This document shows, piece by piece, positions 53,553 to 64,000 of a DNA stretch of 64,000 nucleotides. Origin of the DNA: Selaginella moellendorffii (lineage: Eukaryota; Streptophyta; Lycopodiopsida; Selaginellales; Selaginellaceae); assembly GCF_000143415.4 (NCBI RefSeq), contig NW_003314282.1:1921697-1985696 (forward strand). The letters run 5' to 3'. Position numbers and translations under genes: made by a program. Below the pieces are notes generated by a model. That model searched no databases. It was not told the origin of the DNA and saw only the letters and a list, made by a program, of their open reading frames with translations. The first letter of the stretch is position 1, and each line of letters begins with the position of its first letter.

Positions 53553-54463
53553 ATCCCCGCCAATTCGCCCCAATGCGAGCTCGGATTCGATGAGCGCTAA
53601 CGACCCAAATGCTCACGGGATGGATTGATCGATGGAAGTGATGAATATCAATACCCCTTTCGCTCGCTCTCACCTCCCAGCATTTGTGTCAACAGTTTGG
53701 GTTTAATTTGACTAACAAAAGGAGACCGTCGGATACCCGCCCCGCTCCAAACGGTCAAGATGCGCCAAATCGGTTTATCTACATCTCCGCCGTTGGCAGT
53801 CTCGGGACAGCGGCTCAGATGGCACGGGAATCAAAGGCTTGCATGGTCGTCGAGTTCTCGTATTTGTCGTCTTCGAATGGTTGTTACCGAGAAGAAAATT
53901 TCGTTGGCACAAAAGAATTGATCAAACTAAAGAGAACACATCAACGAAATTCTTCGAGCACCGAGGAAGCATCGAAGACACCACTATATGCTGGTGGTGA
54001 AAGAATAGGAGACAAGGATTGCTCGAATCACCAGTGAGACAATCTTTCGCTTGCTCCAATCCCCCGGAACCCAAGAGTGTAAGATCAAGAAAGCCTTACA
54101 CAAGTTAATAGCTAACCAAAATAATCTTTCGAGACACATCCAGTGATTCACCTGTATAAAAGAAACTCCCAGTTTGTGATCTTCACTCTGGCATCTAGAA
54201 TGAAAGAAACAAGACTCATCAGCTTTTTAAGTTTGAAGGAAAAGGGAACGTAAAGAATAAATTGAATCTGCTTATTGTGAATGATACATTTACCGGTTTG
54301 CAAACTTCGCTGGAGGGACAAGGCGCCGTTTGGTGTCTCTCCAGCTATAAGCTAAAAAGTAGCAAGGTGTTGAGCAGACGAGATAGACGATCATCAAAGT
54401 GCCGATCATTGTACATTTCCTAAGCTTGTAGACGTTGTAGCAGTAGTGGTACACGGAGTGCTT
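53553..54463. promoter_or_regulatory. HDS upstream region / ETO1-like downstream region
   Basis: About 0.9 kb containing the HDS promoter and 5' UTR and the ETO1-like 3' UTR. A 117-codon ORF at 53684-54037 (+) has no family resemblance and is not called. Confidence 0.5.
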
Positions 54464-57366
54464 TCACGCCCGGACTTGCATGACTTTGTTCTGGAGCTCG
54501 AGCGTGTCGGTGTGGTGTGGATCCACAGACAAGGCGGCCCGGCAGTCGCGGAGTGCTGCCGCAACATCACCCACGCATTCGTAAAAAGCTCCACGCAAGT
54601 GTAGTAACTGAAGGTCGGCCTTGAAGGCAATGGCTTTTGAAAGTTCTGCTATAGCTTCCTGTTCTCTGTGGTTATCCATCAACACTGCACAGGTGGAACT
54701 GAAATACTGAGAAACCAAAGCCTGTGCGAAAAAGATGAGGCTAACCTGCGGCTCGATATCTGTATGGATAGGTACGAAGCGGATCAATTTTCGTCACCAT
54801 ATTCAAGTCTGAAATGCCAATGTCCCGTTCGCAGTACTCGGAGCGTTTCTCATAAGCCGAGGCCTTGTTGCATGCTTTTTCTATCAGCTTCGTCATCTCA
54901 TCGTAGGCGGACTTCCTGTCACCTTGGAGGAAGTGCACTCGTGCGAGGCCCTGATGTGCTCGTGTGTGACGGATCTTGAGGGCACTTACGTAGCAATCAG
55001 CAGCCAAGTCGAACTTGCCACAATCGACGTAGACACTTCCCAAGTTGTTTAACGCCTGAAAAAGTTTGAAGAGTGAGCAAGCTTTCACGAGCTAAACATG
55101 GAAGGAGATAAGATATTACCTGACCCTTCCGGAGTCCATCTGATGGACATCTCAATGCTTCTTCTAAAAGGTTTATAACCTTGGTTGACGATTCTGGATC
55201 CAGGCTAGTATCTGCCAACGCATAAGCTTTCAGGAAAAAGGCCTCAAACGACCGGTGAATGCTGATGGATTCTTCTGCTTTTTGCAAGGCTTCCTGCCGA
55301 TGGCCGGTATCATATAAAATCCAGCCCTCGTACACTAGTCTTTCAGGAACGCTCGTCGTATGCTCCCGCGCAAGTCTCAAGCTCCGCATTGCAGCTTTCG
55401 GACAGCTTAATCTGTGCAACAGGCAGAGGGTGTGAGTCCCATAGAGCACAAGAAACATCGATAAAAATTACCTGAGCAGGAGAAGTGATTGCCTGAAGTA
55501 AAGAAGGCCTTTTCCAGGATCCGTTTCCAGCATTTGATGAACAACCGCAAGCGAGCCAATATCATCGACAGAAGACCACCTGTCATATAGCTGCATCCAG
55601 CAGTCTGCCTTTGTCCATTGGTCGACATGCTCGCTCAAGAGCACCAAAAGTTGCGCTGCGCTAACACGACCAGTGTACATCATATAAGCTGGATCGAGAG
55701 TCAAAAGAGCTCGAATATCTCGCACTGCTCCGTCGTAGTCTTGCAGTGCAAGGCAGAAATAAATTCGTAGCTCTAAGCAATCAGGAGTCACCTTGAAGCA
55801 TAAAACCCGATTGATCTCTGCTATAGCTTCCACCACTTTGTGATCGTCCATCAAGGCAGCAGCTCGGTACTTGTAAGGATATGTCAGTGTCGGATCGAGG
55901 TCGGTTGCCTTGTCGAGATCGGCCATCTTCATTTTCCCGCTGCCGTATAGAGATCTTTCCTGGTACATCCAGCCACAAGCCTTGTAGCAAGTTATCAAGC
56001 AGGTAGTCTCTTTGAAAGCAGCCTGTTTGTCCCCACACTTCAACTTTACTCTGGCGATCCCAGCGCAAGAGTAGGCATGGCCTTCTTCAGCAGCCGCTTG
56101 GAAGAACTCGAGTGCTTCCTTGTATTGTTTCCTGGCCAGCATCACGCAGCCTTGCTGGTGATACACTAGAGCTCTCTGCCGAAATGACGACGCACAATCC
56201 CTGAGCTGACAGAGAAGGCTGGCGGAGAGTTGAGAGCTGATATCGTCTTCCATAGCCACCTGGCTCAGTAGAGCGTACAACGCAAAAGACGAGTGCCCCA
56301 CTGCGATAAATCTCTTCCTAGACTCCGCGTTGCAGAAATGTTTCGAGACGTTCGGATTCCGCAAAGATAAAGGCAGCTCCCTTAGAAAAACTTGCAAGCA
56401 TGTAGCAACAAGTACCTGTGCAGTTTCCTCCAATCCATAGTCGACGAACGCTATAGCATCGTCCAGGTTGTGTATAAGAGCTGCTAAGCTTTGGTCGCAA
56501 GCAACTTTCATCCTCTCGCAAAAAAACCTGTTTGAAAACGACAGAACTTCCAAAATAATCTTAGGCGGCAGTCGACCCAGCGTCCCTGTCTTGCTGAAAG
56601 TATCCACCACTTTCATCCCCGCAACCGAAATGCCATTCTCGGAAAACTGAATGGCACGAGTCTGAGATTCCGTGAAGCAGCCATTTAGCATTGCGTAAAA
56701 CGGGGCTGATAACGCTGCAATCTTTTGCCTGTTGCAGTGGACCCGCTCTGATCCGAAGAGAAAAACGATATCGTCGTCATCTGAGCCAGACGTTGAGCAA
56801 GCTTGCAGCAGATCATCCGCACCCTCCAGTTGTGGAAGATCTAGCTTGCCAACGCCGCAGCAGTCGGCTGACTTGCTATCCAGCTCTTCCTCTCGCCTTT
56901 CATACTTTAACCATGACGCGTACACAAGCTTCTCGTGAGTTGACGTCGCGTGCTGCCAGGCTGATCGGAGGCTTCGCCGGAGCAGTTTGAGCTCACCCAA
57001 GCCTCTGAAAACAAACGACTGCTCCAAGTAGAGTCTGGACTTGTCATGGTCGGGCGAAACTTCTAGCTCTTGGTGGACTTGGCCGAGAGTGTCGACGTAG
57101 TCTACGGGCTTGTAATACGGTTGAATGGGAGGATCCGCTAACTGAGAAACGGACAGTCTGGAAAACGAAAAAAGAATCAGATAGGCAGAACAAGCAAGGG
57201 AAAATTCTATCTTTTTTTTTTTCCTTAGTGCGTTGCTTGCTTACCCGCTATATGAACAGGACTCTCCATCCGCCTTAGAGCCGGCCTTGAGAGGCAATCT
57301 GGGGTCGAATGTGGCCTTATCCACGCAAACATCCGCATGGACCTGGCTGCTCCGGCAGGAATCCAT
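54464..57366 (-). CDS. ETO1-like BTB-TPR protein (ACC synthase E3 adaptor family)
   Basis: Substrate adaptor of CUL3 ubiquitin ligases; ETO1/EOL proteins target type-2 ACC synthases in flowering plants. Five exons (57366-57245, 57157-55472, 55411-55120, 55055-54746, 54684-54464) give 876 residues, slightly shorter than Arabidopsis ETO1. The N-terminal region ends QPYYKPVDYVDTLGQVHQEL. The BTB domain follows (DDIVFLFGSERVHCNRQKIA, LSAPFYAMLNGCFTES), then a BACK-like region and a long set of TPRs (LVYHQQGCVMLARKQYKEAL, EFFQAAAEEGHAYSCAGIAR, KATDLDPTLTYPYKYRAAAL, ALNNLGSVYVDCGKFDLAAD, GDVAAALRDCRAALSVDP). ETO1 versus EOL cannot be decided here. Confidence 0.94.
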
Positions 57367-57939
57367 AATACCCAGGGATCTCATCACTCAGCGAAACACT
57401 ACATTTCTCTTCGCTATGGTTTCTTCCAAGCGCGGGCGATTAGCGAGAATATCAATCGCCTGCGCACTCACACCAAAATCCAGCGCATTCCCCTGCGAAT
57501 TACCTCACAATCGCGCGCGCGCTCGATTTCATTGCTCTAATTGCTGGCGGTGCCAGAACCCGGTGATCTGTGACGCGCTGCCGGCGCTCCGCGATCTAGT
57601 CGATCGATCAGCGCCACAGAAAACCCTAGAAACCAAACGGACAGCAACAGCGTAACCTAGTCTACAAATTTACTGCAACGGGTCAAACAATGATGGACAC
57701 ACCCAGATATCACCACTTGTCTGACACGATTCGAACCATGGACAGGAGGAGGACTATCCCAAACGATTCTATTTTTCGTGAGATCACGATCATCTAATAT
57801 CCTATCTTCTCACGCGGAGAAACAAACTTATTCTTTCGCTCCATTTAGTTTTGTTTGAGTTTTAAGCAGAGTTCTATGCTGCCATTGGAAAATCTTTCAT
57901 TTTCCTTGTTTTTTTTTTTCCTTTTGTTCTTCTTTAAGT
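57367..57939. promoter_or_regulatory. ETO1-like promoter and CBSCBSPB 3' UTR
   Basis: About 570 bp. GC-rich near the ETO1-like start, AT-rich toward the CBS gene. No specific element recognised. Confidence 0.45.
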
Positions 57940-60310
57940 TTATGATGATCTTCTCAAGTAGACGATAAGGCCGACACCAACAACAGCGGCCGAGCAAGCT
58001 AATATTGCCGCTGTTGCTGTGTGATTTCCACTCCATACAGTTTCTAGCTTCATTTGTTGCGATGGACTTCCCTCGAGAATCCGTTCCAAGTTCCTTGGAG
58101 TAGTAGCGTTCGCCCGTTCGTCTGGGTAGTCTACGTGAAGCTTGAGACCCTGGAGTCGAGGACGATTTAACACGAAGGTTTTCCAGCTTCGAATCTTCTT
58201 CTTACCTTCAAGCCAGTTGCCTTCGCAAAATTGACAGCCGCAACAAGGTCGCCGTCGCTAGACAGAAGCACCCGATCCCGTTCATCGTCCTCGTACTGGA
58301 AAAAGGCACTAAACGGTTTATGCTTGCTGTTTTAGCTAGAAAGAAAAGTACCAGGATTTGAGGAGGCTTGTTCCGATCTATATCATCTCCAAGACGTTGG
58401 ACTACCGCAGATACAAGCTCCGTAAGGCTCTCCGTACCTAAAGTTTACAGCCAATAGTCAAACAGCTTAATAAATCCGGACGCTCGCAAAACGTACCGCA
58501 GTTGAATCTATGGACCCGCCCGTTCCTGTCCTTAAGTTTAAAGCCAAAGACGTTACCGGGTCCACCGGATGGATATCCCAGCCTTCCAACTTCGGTGTGG
58601 AATGCTTCCGACGTAAGCGTTGCAGATAGATTACTGACCCCAAGCTTCTCGTTAGACAACAAACGGAAGCCAAATGGAAATGAGACCTTTGCGTGTCGTC
58701 GTCGTCTTCTGGTGCGTCCAGCGCGAATGCCGAATCCCAAAACTTTTGCATCATTGTGCTTCCGGTTTCACTTGGTGTGCCACCTCCAACGTTTCCAACC
58801 TTGAGAAAATGGTTAGATTGAAATCCATCAAACTAGAGTTCCTAGACGACATACCGTAGCCACAGCACCGTGAGTAAGTTGAAGCACATCGAGGCATGCA
58901 ACAATGCAGTTTTCTTATCTCAAAACAAACAAAAATCAGAATGTATGTGAAAACCGGAGATTCGTAACGTACCCTGATCTACCACTGGAAGGTGAAGAAA
59001 CTTCCCGTCGTGCATGGTATGGAGTGCATCTACAATGGTTGTTTCCAGTGTAACGCATTCAGGATTTGGAGTCATGACCTGAAATCCAGTAAAACTGAAG
59101 TACAGGCTTTCGTTGAAGATTATAAGAGATTACCTTATCGACTGTGGTCGAATCGGGAGCAAGATTTGACGCAACAACACGCATGAGAACATCCTTCGAG
59201 CTAAGAAAAGTAGAGGAGGTTAGAGATCCGTAAGGAAAAGACATTTTACTTACGTCAAGATCCCCTGCGGCTTATTGTTGATCGTGATGATTACAGAGTT
59301 CACGCGAAACTCGCGCATCTTTCTAGTTGCTGTCAACACGGTGTCGGAAGGAGACACAGTAGCTACTCTGGACATTCATAGCAAATAAATAAGACGAAAA
59401 CAAATCGCAGATATACTGACTTCGTGTTCTCGTTAATCAGCGTTGACAACGTTGGCCGAAACATTCTTTCGCGCAGTGTATCTATGAAAGTTGAAGAGCC
59501 TGCCGAGAATCCACCGCGTCAATAGGATAAAACACAAGAAAAAAGAAAAGAAAAACCTCAGACTTACTATTGAGCGTGTTTCCCCACTGTCGTTCAACGT
59601 CCTGGACAGCCGCAGCTATCGCATTTCCTTTCTCTGCTGCTTTCTCCATTCTCGCAATCGCATCATACAAGCATTTTGTTATATCCAGCAGTGCAATGAC
59701 TTCGCCATTCTCCACGACTGGAAGGTGTCTAAATTTCCCTGCAGAGAAATGGAGGTTTGGGAATCTCACGAAGGCTTTCAAAGTTGTAGAATACCTTGGA
59801 CCATCTTTTGCAAAGCGTCCACAGCAAGCGCGTCGCTCATGACAAAGACGGGATTTTTAGTCATGACTTTCGAAACCAGTGTTTCATCGGGCCTAAGGTT
59901 CTCAGCTATCACTCTAGTGGCTACATCCTGCCGATGTCAAAAGAGAAAAACTATAAAAAGAGAAAAAGAAGAGACACCACTTACTTTGTCCGTGATAATC
60001 CCGCAAAGCATTGCAGTGGAATCCGTGAGCAACGCAGCATCCACTCGCCTGGTGACCATCCGCCGGCAAGCATCGGCTACAGTGGTTCCATCGGGAATAG
60101 TCAGGGCTTTGGAAAGCCTCAGCTTCTTGACGGTTCTCTCGCCTCCGGAGCTGGTGGATTCCTATAACTGAAGAGAGTTTGAGAGAAAAGGACGAGAACT
60201 TACGATTTCGTCTTCCGAAGGCTCCCATTCTCCGAGATTGGCTTCTTCTTCGCAGCCGGTGGGCGCTTGGAGGATTTACTGCCAGCTCCTGCCGATCCAT
60301 GGCTGCTCAT
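57940..60310 (-). CDS. CBS-CBS-PB1 membrane protein (CBSCBSPB family)
   Basis: Multi-exon gene from ATG at 60310 to TAA at 57940. Four CBS motifs bind adenosine-type ligands in the superfamily: GERTVKKLRLSKALTIPDGT, CGIITDK then DVATRVIAENL; VSKVMTKNPVFVMSDALAVD, KFRHLPVVENGEVIALLDIT; SKDVLMRVVASNLAPDS; and MTPNPE-like, LHTMHDGKFLHLPVVD. After a linker (NTMMQKFWDSAFAL) comes a PB1 domain (GNVFGFKLKDRNGRVHRFNC, then LYEDDERDRVLLSSDGDLVA) and a C-terminal hydrophobic tail anchor (AAILACSAAVVGVGLIVYLR). The arrangement is unique to plants. Ligand and partner are unknown. The tail anchor suggests an organelle or ER membrane with the domains cytosolic. Confidence 0.94.
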
Positions 60311-62535
60311 CCTGGGATTTCGACCGGCTCGATCTAGGCGCCGCGACGCAAGTCAACAAGGCGCATGACCTAAAACCCAAAACCAGCGGAGTATTGAGAA
60401 ATACTGAGAGGTGGATAAACGTAGCTCTGGCCACAAGATTCCGGAATCACGCGCGATGATTCGTGGCCACGTCGCGACATGCAACCACTCATTCTCAAAC
60501 CATACGACTTGACCGTTGACTACTATGTCAAATGGTGAGATTCTAATAAACCTTTTCAAATAATAATGTTATCAAATATTTCTTCATATTCAATTATAAT
60601 GCAAATTCAAATTTAAAAACATTCAAAATTAAATCTATAAATGCTCTTGTGTTTAAGACTTTAGTATTTTAAAATATTATTTTTAATGTGGCAAAAATGA
60701 AAGCTCTAAGAGATGGTGTGGCAAAGTAGTCAAATAATAGAGCCATAGACAGCTTTAGTACAAATTATGAATAAATGGAACTTAAAGTTTACGGTGGGAT
60801 AAAATAAAAGAGAGGATAATGGTGTCTTCAAGTAAAGGAGGAAATTAACTCAAGAAATGAATATCAAAGTTCTAAAGTATGATGGTTATATTGATAGAGG
60901 CTGAGACTACTCTAGAATGAGTAGTAAAATTGAGATAGAGAAGTGTCTCTAATAAGTTTAATGAGAACTAAATGAACAAAGAGAACCACCATATGTGATT
61001 TAATGAGACTTTATGTTAGAGAGATTATGCTCTTTAAAGAATGGGCAAAACATGGTGAGCCTTTAGTGTCAAACCATTAACGAATATTAACTTGGTGCTA
61101 AGGATGAAAATGGTAATTTATGATGAGGTTACTTTATAAAATAGTTTGTTATTCAATAAAGATATTAAACGTCATTTATGGGTGGTGGAATTATAAGACA
61201 CAAATCCCTAAGCCTCAAAGTGGAGCCACACATGGAAGTAGTTGAAACAAATGTTTAACATATGTAACACATTTGAACTAAAAGTTTTAATTCAGAAAGT
61301 TGAGAGTGAAGGTTCCAAAAGTACAATATAGAAAGTGTGGGGGTTAGATATGTTGTCAAAGATTCCATTGCATTGGGGAAGGATTATTTGATGTGGCCAA
61401 TTTTGCATGCCACATCATGGCCATGTAATCAAAGCAAATCCATTGAGAAGAACATCTTGGGAAATCTTTCATTAAGCAATCCTAGCAAGAATATATATTG
61501 AAATAGTTATTGAAGGATTACAAACTCAAACAGGAATGTAATCCAGTGTAATAATTTGGTTATTCCACAATAAGGAATGTTCTTGTTAGGAACTCCCTAG
61601 TTCAATGGATTGCTTTGAGCTATTGGATTAAGGATTTGGTAGAATATGCCTTCTCAATCCAATTGTTGTATATACCATGCATAAGATGGCCAAATATCTT
61701 ATAAAAGTTGTACTGGCCCAAAAGAAAAAATATGAGAGATTGTACTAAATATTTTTCATTCCATATTCATTCTTAATTTTATATATGTGATGATGTAGTG
61801 AGATTTGGAAATATTGTCATTATAAATCCTTAATTTTAAGGAATAAACGGTCAAATAATTACCCTCTTTTTTGTAGTTAGCTTAAAAAGAGAGAGTTGGA
61901 GTGCATTTCAAAAAGTAAGTAATATGCAAATATTCAAAGGGATAATTACAAAGTATATGAACTTTCAGCATTCAGATTAGGATGGTTATTTGCCATCAGC
62001 TCACATGCAACTATATAGTGAGTGGCACTGTAAGTAATTACCATACATGAGAGAGAGATAAATAAGGGGGATAAACCTCAAAATCATATTTAGTATAATT
62101 GTATTGCAACTAAACTAAAGATGAGGTGAAAATTTTAATTTACCACTATATATAATAATTAAAGCTCAATCTTAAAATCACACACAATTAGATCTTATAC
62201 ATGCATATGTATAGTCATTGTTATAGAGAATTAAAATTGGCTTTGCTATATAACACAAACATGGATGGCAATGTGTGGTACACTAAGCAATAAAAGACAA
62301 ATTCAAACTTATATCAACAAATAGAAAAGGGATATTTTGGTATAAAAATGAGTTTAGAAAGGGTTATTTATTATAATTTTCTTTTATTTAGTCTGAGTCC
62401 CAATAAATTTAAAATTCTCCAATCCTATGTTACATATTATTAAAAAAATCTCTCTTAATTTAATTAGAATTGATAATACTTAATTGGATTTTATTATTGT
62501 TTTAGTTTAAATATAGACCTGAAAAAAATATAATT
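60311..62535. other. AT-rich intergenic region
   Basis: 60311-60540 contains the CBSCBSPB promoter. 60540-62535 is AT-rich with short direct homopolymer runs and no credible ORF. Apart from the integrase scrap at 61932-62000 I see no recognisable element. Confidence 0.6.
61932..62000 (+). mobile_element. gypsy integrase scrap
   Basis: About 70 bp (AAGTATATGAACTTTCAGCA followed by TTCAGATTAGGATGG) match the integrase region at about 1760-1830 of the left gypsy copy. No flanking homology is evident, so this is a fourth, tiny relic of the same family. Confidence 0.75.
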
Positions 62536-62710
62536 TGTGAGTGCATGGAATATGGAAAGAGAATACAAAAATGTGCATATCAATTAGCCCAGAAACCCTA
62601 GCTTATATACAGGAGCGAGTGGTCCAGATTAAAACTAATCCGACGGCTACCAAAATCCCACTACGCTAATATTAGTATACAGCATCGTAGCCATACACTT
62701 GGCCCTCACA
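62536..62710 (-). repeat. 3' LTR of the right gypsy copy, 175 bp
   Basis: TGTGAG...CTCACA termini, same length as the LTR at 2411-2585, and a TATA-like stretch at about 62603-62609. The purine tract of the element adjoins at about 62711-62725. Confidence 0.9.
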
Positions 62711-62742
62711 TCATCCCCTCCTCTCGGAATAATGGAAGGCCG

Positions 62743-63918
62743 TCAGGGTTCTCTTGTAGATGGGCCGGGATATGGAGGAACGTCAAGAGGAGGCATCGGT
62801 GGATCTGTAAATGGTATTAACTGCTCCTGATCCCTTTGTATGAAGCGTTTTAACCACTGCACATGCACAATCTCCGGAGGATCGGCCTGCTGAACGTCAT
62901 GCCGAACCTCATAAACTTGTGGTCCAACATGCCGCAACACCCGATACGGTCCTTTCCACTGCGCAAGGAGCCCCTTAGATAAACCACATACCGTAAGATG
63001 GGGAAAACAGACTAACACCAAATCATCCACTTTGTACTCTGCAGGTGGACGATGATGGGAATTGTAGTGCCGTTGTTGTCCCACTTGTACGCGGCCTAAG
63101 TGTTCAGCAGACTCTGCTCGGACAAGTGGAAGAATGCTTGTCAAATATTGATCCCATGACCTAACATCAGGAGCTCGTGGCAATCGCGAAGGTAAACCCA
63201 GCTCCATTGGTAATATTGGATCATGACCATATAAAAGTTTATATGGTGAAGCACCAACAGAACTCTGCACCCCTGTGACATAGGCATACCGAAGAGACGG
63301 CAAATAACCATCCCAATCTGAATGCTGAAAGTTCACATACTTCACAATCATCCCTTTGAATGTCCGAACGAGCCGTTCCACCAGACCGTCTGATTGTGGA
63401 TGATAAGCACTCGTAAAAGTGTGGCGTATCCCCAACCGAGATGTCAAAACATGAAATACCTCAACCATAAATGCAGGACCATTATCCGAAAGAATCTGCT
63501 CTAGACAAGAATGCTAGAACACCACTCGATTGAGGAGGAAATATCCAACAGCAGTTGCAAAGGCACTAGCAAGAGCACCAACTTCCACCCAACGAGTCAA
63601 GTAGTCAGAAGCAATAATAACATACTCATTGCCAGCAGTCGATCGTGGAAAAGGTCCCATAAGATCAAACGCCACCAACTCAAATGGACGGGAAACTGCA
63701 ATTGACTCCAACCGTCCTTCCGCAGCACAAGGGGGAGTATTACGAGTTTGGCACCAAATGCAGCTACGCACATACCAGATAATATCACGTCGCATCTCTA
63801 GCCAATAGAAAGACCTGTGCAGCTTCTCGGTGACACGACGGTGTCCCATATGCCCACCTAAAACAGGAGAATCATGGTAGGCATGGAGAAACCGCGGAAT
63901 AAACACCGAAGGCACCAC
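62743..63918 (-). pseudogene. gypsy integrase, one shared stop codon
   Basis: Frame one (63918-63514) has the zinc finger (HAYHDSPVLGGHMGHRRVTE, CIWCQ) and first catalytic Asp (LVAFDLMGPFPRS). It ends at a TAG (63514-63516) at exactly the codon interrupted in the other copies. The frame continues (about 63513-62743) with ILSDNGPAF (second Asp), HPQSDGLVERLVRTF (Glu), and an uninterrupted C-terminal domain with LLAQWKGPYRVL. All three catalytic residues remain; only the shared TAG breaks the frame. Confidence 0.88.
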
Positions 63919-64000
63919 CAGCCGTAAATGATCATCAGGATCCGTCCCTACAAAATAAAGGTCATCTTCAAGGCAATATTGAGAATGTAAATGCCGGAAA

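Larger units (their letters stand above)
62536..64000 (-). mobile_element. Ty3/gypsy LTR retrotransposon, 3' part (right copy)
   Basis: A minus-strand copy of the left element, closely similar through the LTR, polypurine tract and integrase, and continuing beyond the right window edge. Its C-terminal integrase frame is longer than in the left copy because the TGA at 2001-2003 is CGA here, so it is the less damaged copy. Confidence 0.95.

Noticed and set aside
53684-54037. 117-codon ORF upstream of HDS
   Set aside because: No family resemblance, no splice context, mixed low-complexity composition, and it sits in the expected promoter of HDS.
57690-57760. Possible tRNA because of GATTCGAACC, which resembles a tRNA T-loop on the minus strand
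   Set aside because: No matching acceptor stem, D-arm or anticodon arm could be folded around it.

Overview
The window looks like land-plant nuclear DNA. Most genes contain many introns of only about 45-65 bp, intergenic gaps are short, and the gene set is plant-specific: plastid TIC62, plastid HDS/IspG, thylakoid CYP38, fructokinase-like FLN2, ETO1, TPD1-like peptides, CBSCBSPB and PPR proteins. Tiny introns, intron-less PPR genes and tight packing suggest a lycophyte such as Selaginella. That is an inference, because no species marker was available. Exon models below were traced by hand from splice sites, reading frame and family resemblance.

Layout. 1-2585: 3' part of a Ty3/gypsy retrotransposon (+) ending in a 175-bp LTR. 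2800-5092: NRAMP metal transporter (-). 5715-9977: two adjacent intron-less PPR genes (+). 10369-13014: a glyoxalase-fold (VOC) protein and an unrecognised coiled-coil protein (-). 14390-18803: an enlarged TIC62 (-). 18983-22599: TPD1-like peptide, D-aminoacyl-tRNA deacylase (GEK1/DTD2) and an unrecognised gene (-). 22617-24160 and about 31890-34505: two decayed inverted copies of the DTD2-TPD1 locus. The second keeps an intact TPD1-like gene and both carry a repeated ORF module of unknown origin. Between them lie a heavily decayed gypsy copy (24820-27383), two broken copies of a P-loop ATPase and a receptor-like kinase pseudogene.

34826-45225 is dense again: AP-1 sigma adaptin, an acidic-tailed protein, a domesticated Harbinger nuclease of ALP1 type, a DCD-kelch protein, FLN2 and a membrane pseudokinase. 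45630-50146 holds a doubtful gene, a small membrane protein and CYP38. 50270-60310 holds HDS (MEP pathway), ETO1-like and CBSCBSPB (all -). 60311-62535 is AT-rich with one integrase scrap. 62536-64000 is a second gypsy copy in the opposite orientation to the first.

Functional threads. Several genes serve plastids: TIC62 (FNR tethering and redox), FLN2 (plastid transcription), CYP38 (PSII assembly) and HDS (isoprenoids). Three genes keep an enzyme fold but have lost or changed catalytic motifs: the Harbinger nuclease, the pseudokinase and FLN2. The most unusual material is the repeat architecture of the TIC62 tail, the S-repeat-dominated PPR arrays, the DTD2-TPD1 duplications with a shared promoter block, and the ATPase with a putative myristoylation signal.
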